Assembly (NCBI GenBank): GCA_019188255.1
Contig: JAETXT010000013.1
Location: 248,001-312,000, forward strand
From: Verticillium longisporum
Taxonomy: Eukaryota; Ascomycota; Sordariomycetes; Glomerellales; Plectosphaerellaceae
Direction of reading: 5' to 3'
Length of the DNA: 64,000 nt
Part shown: positions 25,176 through 35,275 of the stretch, one piece after another
Layout: every line of letters begins with the position of its first letter
Position numbering within the stretch: the first letter of the stretch is position 1
Notes under the pieces: generated by a model
Databases searched by the model: none
Seen by the model: only the letters and a program-made list of their open reading frames with translations
Told to the model about the DNA's origin: nothing
Program-made: the position numbers and the translations under genes

Positions 25176-26542
25176 ATGCCACCAGCTCGCCAACAAACCA
25201 CCCGCACTACAGCCACCACAGATACCGAGACTCAGCCCGAGAACATCCTGGAAGATGGAGACGTTCTCAGTGCCATTGAAAAGGCGCCTATCCGTCTGAG
25301 AGATCGATTGGAACATTTTACTTGGGTATGATGGCCACTATCCAAACCCAAAAGCAATTGCTAACCACTCTATAGGCCTGGTACTCTATACCAATGACGA
25401 CAACGAGTATCAGTCTAATGCTTTCATCCGAGGTTCAGCCTCACACATTTCCTGGGCTAGACGCCATCGCAATCACCATCTACATTTTTGGAATCGTCAC
25501 ATTTCTGTTTGTGACTGGATGCATCACGTACCGGTTCATTCGTTGGCGCCATACCTTCCGAGCATCTATCATCCACCCCACGGAGGGCCTTTACGTGGCA
25601 GCCGTTTGGCTGTCTCTGTCCAACATCATACCCGGCATCGCTAGGTGGGGGATTCCCAACACGGGGCCGTGGTTGCTTGTCACTTATAAAGTCCTGTTCT
25701 GGATATACTTCGTCTGCACCTTCATCAGTGCCCTGTTTCATTACACCCTCCTCTATACTCTTCCCGAACTGCGCCTCGAGGACATGTGCCCATCTTGGGA
25801 TATGCACATTTTTCCTTTCCTCATGTGCGGCAGTATCGCTGCCACTGGCGCACCGCACCTTTCCCCTGACCAGGCAACACCCATGCTCGTCGCCGGCCTC
25901 ACGGCTCAGGGTCTCGGCTTCCTCATCTCCCTCTTTATGAATGCGAATTACCATCGGCGTATGATCCAGTGGGGTTTCCCGAGCCCGAAGACAAGGCCGT
26001 CTATGTTCATTGCCGTCGGCCCACCGGCATTCACGGCTCTCGGCGTGCTAGGCATGGCCGACGCCTTTCCGGATTCGTACATCAACTATTTCGGCACCTG
26101 GTATTTCGATTCGGCAGAAAGCCAAGCAATCACGATCCAGGTCATGCAGGTCCTGGCCGTATGTACGGCCGTCTTTGTGTGGTGCCTGTCGTTCTGGTTC
26201 ATGTGCATCGCGGTGGTGGGCATGCTGCTCTCGCGGCATGAATCGACGTTCGGACTGGGCTGGTTCTCGTTTGTGTTCCCGATTACCGGGTTTGTTATTG
26301 CGACGTTGATGCTGGGAGATTCGTTCCACTCATCGGCCATTCAGTGGGTGGGGACCGTTTTAAGTGTCGTTCTTGTTATTATCTACCTATTCGTCATGAC
26401 GCGGGTCGTCAATGGCCTCAAAAACAAGGAAATCATGTGGCCAGGCAAGGACGAAGATGTCTACCAGCATGAGAGGAAGGCTAAAATGATAATGAAGGAC
26501 TTGGGACGATGGCGGTCAAAGGACGTTGAAGAGCGTATGTAA
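25176..26542 (+). CDS. TDT-family transporter (Mae1/SLAC1-like, C4-dicarboxylate or anion)
   Basis: 438 aa in two exons, 25176..25325 and 25376..26542; the 50-nt intron falls in the HFTW|AWYSIPM motif that opens the first membrane helix. That motif corresponds to the HFTWAWF...PM start of the yeast malate permease Mae1. Around ten hydrophobic segments follow, with the family-typical FHYTLLY and SFHSSAIQWVGT loops. The C-terminal cytosolic tail is basic (QHERKAKMIMKDLGRWR). It could carry malate or another dicarboxylate, or sulfite like Ssu1; the HFTWAW motif favours Mae1. The stop lies only 49 bp from the convergent SDR stop, so the 3' ends are tightly packed. Confidence 0.92.
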
Positions 26543-26591
26543 TGGCATGGAGTTTTCAGAGAGAAGTATACTGTATGAAAAAGATTACAAT

Positions 26592-27434
26592 CTATGCGCG
26601 TCCTGTAGAGCTTGTGATACCTCCATCGACAACAATCTTCTGCCCGGTGATATATCTTGACTCGTTCGCCACGAGAAACAGAGCAGCATTGGCCACATCC
26701 CACGCGTCACCCATTTTCTTCATGGGTACCTGGCCTTCGCGCATACCCCTGAAGGCCTGATACCGTTGCTCTTCGGAACCATCCTCCGATTGGTTTTTGC
26801 TGTCTGATGCAGCAAACCTCTGCGCAAGATTCTTCGTGTATGGTGTGTCCATCAAGCCAGGGACAACCGTGTTCAACCTCACGCCCTTGTCCGCATAGAG
26901 GACAGCTGTGGTTTTGACAAATTGCATGACCGCCGCTTTCGTCGTGTTGTAGGCCACCTGTGGTTTGCCGATATATCTGAGGCCCGCAATGCTCGAAACG
27001 CAAACGATAGATCCAGACCCCTGTTTTGCCATGACAGGCAGCACATGATGGCACGCCAGGTACACGCTCTTCAGGTTTAGATCGACCTGTGCGTCCCAGA
27101 TATCCTCGACCATCGTCGCCGGGCACCCGGGTTGTGACCCGCCGACATTCGCGACCATGACATCAATGCGGCCATGTTTTGCGATGCAGGCGTCAACGAG
27201 TGCCTTGACGGACGCCGAATTTGTAGCGTCAGTGGCAACGACATCGCAAGTACCGCCTTCAGACTCAATCGTCGTCTTGGTCTTGGTGGTCGACGGCAGC
27301 GATCGGTTGCCACCGAAGATGACGGCCCCTTGGCGGGCGAAGAGCACGGCGGTCGCGGCGCCGATGCCCCAGCCTTCGTCTCCGGATTGGCCAAGGCCGA
27401 TGATGAGTGCGACTTTACCAGTGAGGTCGAGCAT
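26592..27434 (-). CDS. short-chain dehydrogenase/reductase
   Basis: NAD(P)-dependent oxidoreductase of 280 aa from the ATG at 27434; an in-frame ATG at 27485 would add 17 residues that do not look like the family, so the inner start is preferred. A Rossmann N-terminus KVALIIGLGQSGDEGWGIGAA carries the GIG turn with an unusual insertion before it. The catalytic triad is S148, Y162 and K166 (AYNTTK), and NVGG and the C-terminal GQKIVVDGG are classical SDR motifs. The substrate cannot be read from sequence. It shares a 541-bp divergent promoter with a Dabb-domain gene, which may mean they act on the same compound, for instance an aldose or hydroxy acid. Confidence 0.92.
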   Translation of the reverse strand: MLDLTGKVALIIGLGQSGDEGWGIGAATAVLFARQGAVIFGGNRSLPSTTKTKTTIESEGGTCDVVATDATNSASVKALVDACIAKHGRIDVMVANVGGSQPGCPATMVEDIWDAQVDLNLKSVYLACHHVLPVMAKQGSGSIVCVSSIAGLRYIGKPQVAYNTTKAAVMQFVKTTAVLYADKGVRLNTVVPGLMDTPYTKNLAQRFAASDSKNQSEDGSEEQRYQAFRGMREGQVPMKKMGDAWDVANAALFLVANESRYITGQKIVVDGGITSSTGRA

Positions 27435-27975
27435 ATTGAATCTGCTTGAGGGTAGGACGTATACTGTTAGACTGTGAAGTCGCATCTAGGCACTGACGAG
27501 GTGCTAAGAACGCAAACACTTATGAAAACAGTGATCTAGAAGCTCGTAGGTCGTGGGATCGTAGTGCGGCCCATCCCGTGCATGACGGGGAGAGCCCGCT
27601 CCTAGGTTTCCCAGCCGGCTTCCCGGCGGCACATCTCCGTCTCCCCACGGGTTCTCCCGTATACCTCGACGACCAGTTTGAGCATTGCGACGACTTTGGG
27701 AGGCTTGAGCCTTGAGCATTTCATGGAGCGCTTTGACATTGAATGCGTGCAGAAACAAACTGTAGGCCTCTTCCGCTCATCAACGGCTTGTTGCGGCCTT
27801 TTCCGCCAATGCGGCACCACAAGCAGCGCCAATTCAGAACACTCGCAAGATCCACAGCGCCTTTTGCTCGCGGCACACGAACTGTGATCAGCCCGACAGC
27901 ACAAAAAGACGTCAGCCTCTTCACTCAGACAACTCAAACATCACTCTAGCTGAGTACAACCAATTACCAGCCACC
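27435..27975. promoter_or_regulatory. divergent promoter of SDR and Dabb genes
   Basis: 541-bp intergenic region serving two divergent genes. An imperfect inverted repeat (27585-27598 and 27648-27660) flanks a CGG-rich core containing CGGCTTCCCGGCGG at 27616-27629. It could be a Zn2Cys6 binding region, but this is inference. Confidence 0.45.
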
Positions 27976-28495
27976 ATGACCATCATTCACATTGGTAAGT
28001 CAGATGACCGACGTTACTGTCATTGAGCGCATCCTCATACTGATCAGATCTCAGTCCTCTTCAAATTCAAGCCGGAGGTCTCCAAGGAGCACAAGGAGAC
28101 CTTCATGCACGAGTTGAGACAGCTTCGTTTCCTGTCCTGTGTCAAGGACCAGAACCTCCACGTTGGCTGCCCGTCGCTTACAGATCCCATCGAGAAGAGC
28201 AAGGGATTTGAGATTGCGCTCGTCAGCTACCACCCCGGTCCAGCTGCCTTGGCCGAATACCAGGCGAGCAAGGAGCACGAGAGGTATGTTTCCCCGCAGC
28301 AGTGCTTCCAGCCACACCTATGTCATTGAGAATGGGCATGTCTTTGATTCTGACAGAAACAGGGTCACGAGCACGTATCTGTGGCCGTACAAAGAGGATG
28401 TTGTGCGGTTTGATTTCGAGATTGGCAACACCACAGAGGAGGAGCGCTTGGGAGAGATGATGGCCTACAACGCACTGAAGAACATTGGCTGCTAA
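27976..28495 (+). CDS. Dabb-domain (stress-responsive A/B barrel) protein
   Basis: 128 aa in three exons: 27976..27994, 28055..28283 and 28357..28495, with introns of 60 and 73 nt. The first exon encodes only MTIIHI and one base. The start MTIIHIVLFKFKPEV is the classical Dabb beginning (hydrophobic beta strand, H-x-V-x-F-K-F), and the end EEERLGEMMAYNALKNIGC forms the last helix and tail. Dabb proteins are small dimeric ferredoxin-like barrels; some act in polyketide or sugar pathways, others have unknown roles. The 65-bp tail-to-tail gap to the regulator gene and the divergent SDR suggest a shared pathway. Confidence 0.88.
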
Positions 28496-28560
28496 GAGCC
28501 ACCGATAGTCAACAGATTTGAATCTGAGTTTTCAATCTTGATCAATTTTTTGACTTTGTA

Positions 28561-30922
28561 TTATGAAGCAGTCGGGTACGTAGGAATGAAGTCGTCGAAC
28601 AAGCTTCGCATAGCCGCGTCCAGATCACCAGAATCGCCCAAAAAACTGTCATCCCCAAAAAGTCCTTCTGCCGTTAACAGGTCCGAAAAGTTGCTCCCAA
28701 AGTCAGCATACCCTGGCATGACACTCGAGTCCATGGCCGAGAATGATGTCGTGCCGTTAGAGACGGAGTTGGGAGGTTCTGAGGGCGCGGCGGGCAACGA
28801 AGGCGCTTCAACAAATACCCCAGAGAGACTGCCATTTGTCCGTCTCGCCTCGGCTCTCCCGTCGCCGTCTTTGTTTCTCAGGGACGTAGCCAGTCCCCGA
28901 CCAAGCTCCTCGAGCATGTCGCGACATCGCTTCGCGCCAGCCCAGTGCTCGCCAGTGGCGCCGAGAACGTTGAGGCCCTTGCTCAACCCGATGAGCAACG
29001 CGTCCGGCTTGGCGGCCCATGTCCTCGCAAGCTCAGATTCCGCCTTGATGCAGTACAAAAACGTGATACTGCTGAGGACGACGGAGTAAAACGATTGCCA
29101 ACTGTGCAGGAGCTGATTGTCTCTGTACATCTGGCTGTACAGATTGAGGCTCTCCAGTGCGGCACCGTGGCAGAGAGTAAGAGACTGTGGCGAGGGGTTT
29201 GGAACGGCGGGACTCGGTCGAAGCAATACCATTTTTAAATCCAGATAGCGAGAACGACAGACTTTCGACATGAACCTTGTCGATACGTCTTGAAGAGCTT
29301 CGTCAATGGCCGAGGTGTCTGTGGACCATTGGTCAAGCTGATGCAGCATGTTCGTATGCCACTCGTTAATGTCCACGACAGCGGGATAGGCGTAACGTGG
29401 AGCATCGCGAACGACGCTATTTGCGACGTATTTGATTTCGGAGTTTAGTTTCGTCAGTTTGAAAAGATGAATCGAAAAAGATAGTGCCGAAGTGGTGCTC
29501 GGCATGTTTCCAGAGCCCTGCCCTCCAGGGACGCCGAGGAGGTTGTCGTCAACGTCATCTGGAAGCTATCGACAGTCAGCATTTCCTACTTCTGGGGTTT
29601 ACTCCTGTACACTTGGAAAGTCATACGCGAAGATCACAGGCCTCATCTCGCAGACCGATGGGTCTACCCATCATTGTCGCAATTTGCCTGTCTAGCATCA
29701 TGACAACCCAGAACATACGGGTTCTGAGATGTTGTTGCAACTTTGTGATACCCGAGCTGGTTGTGATGTTGCGCTGCAGTCCGAGATCCAGCACGGCAGC
29801 GATGCATTGATAATTCAGATACCAGACATTGAGTCTCATGTTTGGGCAGTGTAGGGTGAAAATGAGCAGCAGGAGGAGGGACTGCAGCCCCTGCAGAGAA
29901 TTGTTGATATTCAGGTAGTCAAAGTGCTCAAGCGCCGATAGACAGTAGGATTCCGCAGGGAGCCTGACTTTGTGTTGCTGTGAAATAATCGTGGCGCCTA
30001 GAGCTAACACCATGAAGATCTGGAATGACGAGGAGCTCCGGCTTATTGCTGGACTGTCGTAGGCCCTCGCGAGGTTTGCCATAAAGGTAGGTCGATGCAA
30101 GATAGGGTACTGAGGGTGCAGCATATCGAAATAAGCATTCGACAGAATCGTCGCTTGTTCGATCGAAGGCAAGGGAAGCGGGCCTTGCAACGACTCGACC
30201 AACGCCAGGGGAAGTGCAGAGCCTCGCGGCGGCGATAGTCTCCCGGCGTTCAAGGACGTTGCCCCTCGACGACCTGGTGCTAGCATGAGTCTGGCCAGGA
30301 AATGGCCACTAGAGGGGCCAATGTATCGAGGATCTTGCGAGCTGTTTAACGAGACCAGTCCAATCTCATGGGACAGCAGACCATTTGTATGCGCGGGTTG
30401 CTCCGTAGGTCCTCTCGCCAGTAGATTGGATGGTTGCGTAACTGGCTCGACAACAACTCCAGGAGTCGGCGACAACGCCTCGACACGAATTGTACTGTCT
30501 TGCCCATCAACAGCGTCAAAACCATTGTCCAGTGCTAGCTCTTGGAATAGATCGACATCCGGGCATCGGTCCTTGATTATACTTTCCAACCAGTTAATAC
30601 GGCTCTTTAGCTTTGAGATCTGGCTAGATGGTCTGTTAAGAGGTGTTCCGAAATCCAGGTGCACGGCATCTTACGCTCGAGAATAGTCACTCATGCGAGT
30701 GCTGTCTCCCATGACACATTCTACAGAAGCTCGCTGGCAGCTCCCACAGCTCGGCGACTGTCCATCGCACTGCAACATGGCCGTGTCAGCTCGGCATCAG
30801 TCAAAAGTAGAAGCGGCACTCACCCGTATCTTACGGCGCTGACATCTCTCACAAGCAAGCCGAAGTCGAGCATTCCGTCGCGAGTCTTTGACAGACCGCC
30901 GCGGGCTGTCCGTGCCGGCCAT
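28561..30922 (-). CDS. Zn2Cys6 transcription factor with fungal-specific TF domain
   Basis: 734 aa in four exons: 30922..30824, 30769..30675, 30632..29627 and 29565..28561 (introns 54, 42 and 61 nt). Splicing unites the binuclear cluster CERCQRRKIR|CDGQSPSCGSCQRASVEC: six cysteines spaced 2, 6, 6, 2 and 6. A short linker then leads to a leucine-containing helix (SQISKLKSRINWLESIIK) for dimerisation. The fungal-specific TF domain (PF04082 type) covers about residues 180-450, with YFDMLHPQYPILHRPTF near its start and DLRLPDDVDDNLLG at the third intron junction. The C-tail is acidic and ends DAAMRSLFDDFIPTYP, a plausible activation region. Nuclear. Its 456-bp divergent promoter with the LDH2-family gene and tight 3' end next to the Dabb gene make it the candidate regulator of this cluster. 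Confidence 0.92.
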
Positions 30923-31378
30923 GATCCAAGACTGACACCTGATGCCAGGATGTCGATGGAGCTGGATCAAGACAAGGGAGACATGGCGGGGGATCTCCGA
31001 AAAACATAAACCAAGCGGGAAAACTCCGTCAAAGAGACATGAGTCAAAACGGCACGTGTCCGTCTTTCCTGGTCGCACTCCGCACAGTACGGCGTCTTTC
31101 CGAATCATCACGATCTCTCTCACAGCGCTCACTAGTTTCGACAGCCCTCTTCCGCGTCCATTCTTTTCCTACATATCCACCTTGCGCCTCAATCTACGGA
31201 GATAAAAGTGACAGTCCGATCTTCGCTTGTCAAACCTGTCTCACTTGCAAACCACCCCCCCCGCGCGAGCCAAGTACCCGCACAGACAGGTCGAACCCCC
31301 CCAGGTTCATCACATCACCACGGCCGACTGCCCGATTCGGCAACGAAGGTCCGTCAGTGGCGGATCCGCAGAAACATC
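30923..31378. promoter_or_regulatory. divergent promoter of regulator and LDH2-family genes
   Basis: 456-bp gap between the minus-strand regulator ATG and the plus-strand dehydrogenase ATG. No clear repeated motif was found by eye beyond scattered CGG triplets. Confidence 0.45.
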
Positions 31379-32538
31379 ATGGCTGCCCAAGAAGAAGCCC
31401 CTGGATCCACCAAGATCTTTGTTGAAGCAAAAGAAGCCACTCGCTTCGTCGAAGCTATTCTGAGCGGAAACGGGGTGCCTGCCGAAAATGCCGCCATAGT
31501 CGCCAAGTACCTCGTCGCCGCGGATTTGCGAGGCGTCGATACCCATGGGTAAGCGCTCCCATTGACACATGGCGCTCCGGGGGCCCCTTGAAGACGACGA
31601 TCTCCCCTCGCTGACAGCATGGCAGGATCAACCGCATCCCATCATACATGGAGCGCATCCGACAGGGCGTCCTCAACCCAGCTGCGCAGCCCCAGCTGTG
31701 TCAAGTGACGCCTGTCGTGGCACACGTGGACGGCCAAAACGGCTTCGGTTTCGTCGCGGCCCACGCTGGCATGGCGGCGGCCATTGAGTCGGCTCGGGTC
31801 TATGGCATCGGCATGGCGAGCGTCGCGCACTCGAACCACTTTGGCATGAGCGCCTGGGTCGTCCAACAGGCGCTGGACGCCGACATGATGAGCCTCGTCT
31901 TCACCAACTCGAGCCCCGCGCTGCCCGTCTGGGGCGGCCGCAGCAAGCTCATGGGCGTCTCGCCCATCGCGTGCGGCGCCCCCGGCGGCGACAGGCCCTT
32001 CATCCTCGACATGGCGCCGTCCGTGGCGGCCCGGGGCAAGATTTACAAGGCCAAACGCAGGGGCGAGAAGATTCCGCTCGATTGGGCGCTCGACGCCGAG
32101 GGCAGGCCGACGGATGACCCCGAAGCCGCGCTTGGCGGCGTCATGCTGCCGATGGGAGGGCCCAAGGGATCGGCGCTGTCCATAATGATGGACGTCTTCT
32201 CGGGCGCCCTCTCAGGGTCTGCGTTTGCAGGCGGTGTCACGAACCCCTACGATCCGTCCAGGCCGGCTGATGTTGGGCACTTTCTCATGGCTATCAAGCC
32301 TGACCTGTTCATGAGCCTCGAGGACTTCCGCGCCCGCATGCAGCACCTTTACGATCGGGTCGTCGGCTCTGAGAAGGCGGCTGGCGTGGAGAGAATCTAT
32401 TTTCCGGGCGAAATCGAGCAGCTGACGCAAGAGGAGCGAGAGAAGACAGGCATTCCTTTTGTGGGTGCCGAGATTGAAGCATTGAACGAGGAGGCTGCGC
32501 GAGTGGGTGCCGAGCTCCTGGTCACCAAACCATCATAG
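31379..32538 (+). CDS. LDH2/MDH2-family oxidoreductase (malate/L-lactate dehydrogenase type)
   Basis: 360 aa in two exons, 31379..31548 and 31626..32538; the 77-nt intron splits the DTHG|INRIP motif, and the acceptor at 31625 restores the family reading. This NAD(P)-dependent family (PF02615) has no Rossmann fold. Conserved pieces are ADLRGVDTHGINRIPSYMERI, GQNGFGF, a catalytic His in SNHFGMSAW, and a DMAPSVAARGKI segment, followed by MGGPKGSALSIMMDVFSG. Members include malate, ureidoglycolate and 2,3-diketogulonate reductases, so the substrate is probably a 2-hydroxy or 2-keto acid. It is divergent from the Zn2Cys6 regulator, a common arrangement for a pathway gene and its regulator. Confidence 0.93.
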
Positions 32539-35275
32539 TGATCGGCGTCATGGCATTTCGCTTTTGCCGGCTGGACTCTTTCCGCAATTTTTTTTTCCTG
32601 CCATGGTAATTTCTGATGTCTGGCAAGGTTAACCATTGGAGCTATGATGATGGGGCCGAAGTTCGCTTCGCATGTGCATCAAGGAACTTGCAATGGGCGA
32701 GCGTTTGGGGTTACATGGCGTCTGACGGTCAGATACACGCATCCCCAGCCGTAGCCCGGAGGCTGTGAGCTAAACCAGATTCTCTAAGCTGCCGTGATTG
32801 ACAGTTGGTCATGAGTCGGGGGAGGGTAGCATTGGCGCTGTGCTCGGTCGTTCGCGAGAGCGGGCTTCACGCGAGAAGACGGCAAGTGAAGGGGCATCGT
32901 AGATCGCATGCAGATATGCCCAAGTGCCACAATTCGAGGTGTTCAGGGCCTGGCGAATGTCATGTTTGTGATGAACAGATCTTCCGAATAAGCAGCATGG
33001 GAAAAAAATCCCGAAGCGAGAAAAGAAAAACACCAGATGCATCCATGTTCATTATCGTTTGATCGACTGACACTCTACGTAAAGTACGTGCCACATGAGC
33101 CACACGACCCGATCCGGTAATGAATTCCAATATTGGCTTGGTATGTGCAACCCTTCTCGCGCAAGGGCTTGGCTGACCCTCAACTCACCGAAAACTTGTC
33201 AAGATGCCGACACTGGGCCTATATGTGGGCTTCCAATGCGTGAGAAACCCGCAGCATTGCCACGGTTGACGCAACAGCGCCACCCGCCCGCGTCCAGACT
33301 TTGCTCATTGCCCGGCATCTGCAGAACACCACAAAGTCAATCGGCGCAAACACTCGTCAGATCGTGGGGCCCTCTTACGGCCGAGCTAGATCATCCCGTC
33401 TTGGGCTGGCTTGCACTAGCCACGTTGCGACCGAGTGAGCGATCTTTTAACGCCATGAAGCGGATGACCTCCGCGCTCAGATTCGACACTCTGTCAAATC
33501 AAGAGCTACAGACAAGTCAAGCAGAGACACGAACTGCGAGGGCACAAGGGGGGATCCTGAACTCAGACCCCGTTGCCGAGATTCGCGGCGTCGGAACATA
33601 GTCCTGGTGGCCCAGGCCCCTCGAAGGCCACTCCACTGATGTTCTCTCAGTGTTCGGAATTGCTCCAGTCGTGGGGGCCTTGTTCAGCTCAGCTTTGTCA
33701 CATCATCCTGGCTGGTACCCGTATCACCAACCACCAACGCGTTCGACCAGCCGGAGAGGCCAGCGAGTTAGGTTAGCTCCCGGGGAGTGGATGCCGCCGT
33801 GGCAGGATTTGGAAGTTTGGTGTCCCCTCTTGTTGTCCCAACCACCAGTGATGGGCTTATGTGGGGGTAGGTAGCTCTATGTTCGACAAAGGGCGCGAGC
33901 GACTAGAACCGTACGGAGCTCCCGGCTGAGAGTAGGGTCGCCTCAGCTAGACCAGATCGCTGTTCCAGCACCTACGAGCCGCAGGCAAACATGCCCCTCT
34001 CTCTCTCCGGCGGTTCATCAGCGGGGCATTGTCGATGCAAGGCTCCGTTCTTCTCTCCCGCGAACTCTGAGACCCCTGCATGCGCATCGGATCCTGGGGT
34101 GCATCTACTAAGCGAGAATGAAACCTTTGTAATCTTCCCGAACAGGGGCTATTCCTTGATGCTGCTGTAGCGACTGGGCCTACAGGGCCATAGGGCCACC
34201 AGCAGCCCGACATACATGTTACCTTGGGCATGACCATTCCCTGCACGTCCACGGACCCCTTGGAAGATCTACGGGTACTTTTTGATTCTCTGATGTGACG
34301 TTTAGAAAAGGAGGGGTTGCGGTCTGATGTGGGTGGAAGGCCCAATTTCTCATCATCTGTCACACGTCCAGATCGATCACATTTCGAGGCTCCTCCACGG
34401 CAGTTACGAGTCGTCAGAGCCGGAGACAGACATACGATGCCCCTCAGTCGCCGTTTGACCAAGTGGGCTTCCACGTGGAAGTGCTACGGGCGGTCTCCCA
34501 AGCCTGTGAGCCGAAGTTCCGACAGCCTGGTCTTTATTTTCAGCCCGTCATCCGACCGCTGGCAAGTTAAAAAAGAACGCGACGAGTTGCGACGACTGAC
34601 TCCCTTAGCGGCTCTTATCAAGCCAGGTATATCAGGACATGAGTATTCAAGTGTCAAAGCGGGCATATGGCGTGGGCCAACAGGCAGGGTCTAAGGCTGT
34701 TAGATCGCCTAGTGTCAACGCTGAGAGGGCCAGACATTCCTCTTCTTCCGGGTCTGTGCCTGGCGCTAGCCACGAGGGAATCATGTCCTACCATCTTCTT
34801 CCACCCCCTGTCGCTGTTAATAGTATCTTACTAGCCAGGGATCTGTCAAAGGCCTCCTCACTAGCCTTGGCCAACGAGAAGACGGGCGAGAGAAAGAGAG
34901 GCTCCGGACATGTGCACGAGGATGTCCTTTCGGCGAGCGCGCCGCTTGGCTCATCTAGCTCATCATAGACCTTGCATTAGGTGTGACTATGATTCGTATT
35001 GTAGTAATCACTCCCGAGTAAGCTAGGTCCAGAGTCGGGTAACAGGCAAGCCCCCAAGCCTGTGTGGCCAGCCCTCTTCTGGGCGAAACATTGATAAACA
35101 AAAACATGGCTGCTCTTCCCCCGCGTGTGTCTGGATAATCGACCGGTTCCGACGCTCCTTCTCTTTGCTTTTTTTTTGCTTTTTCTCGGCTCTGGGAACC
35201 TTGCCGTTCCATCGTCGTGTCTCTTCCCGCCTACGACATCCCCCAGCTGCACCCTTGATAGCGAACCTTTCCGTC
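32539..35275. other. gene-poor stretch, possible degenerate transposon fragment
   Basis: 2.7 kb with no convincing gene. Around 33400-33520 the plus-strand translation resembles a hAT transposase C-terminal dimerisation segment (HPVLGWLALATL ... SERSFNAMKRM), but no other part of a transposase or terminal repeat was seen. The last 150 bp before 35276 are pyrimidine-rich 5' leader of the ankyrin gene. Confidence 0.4.
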
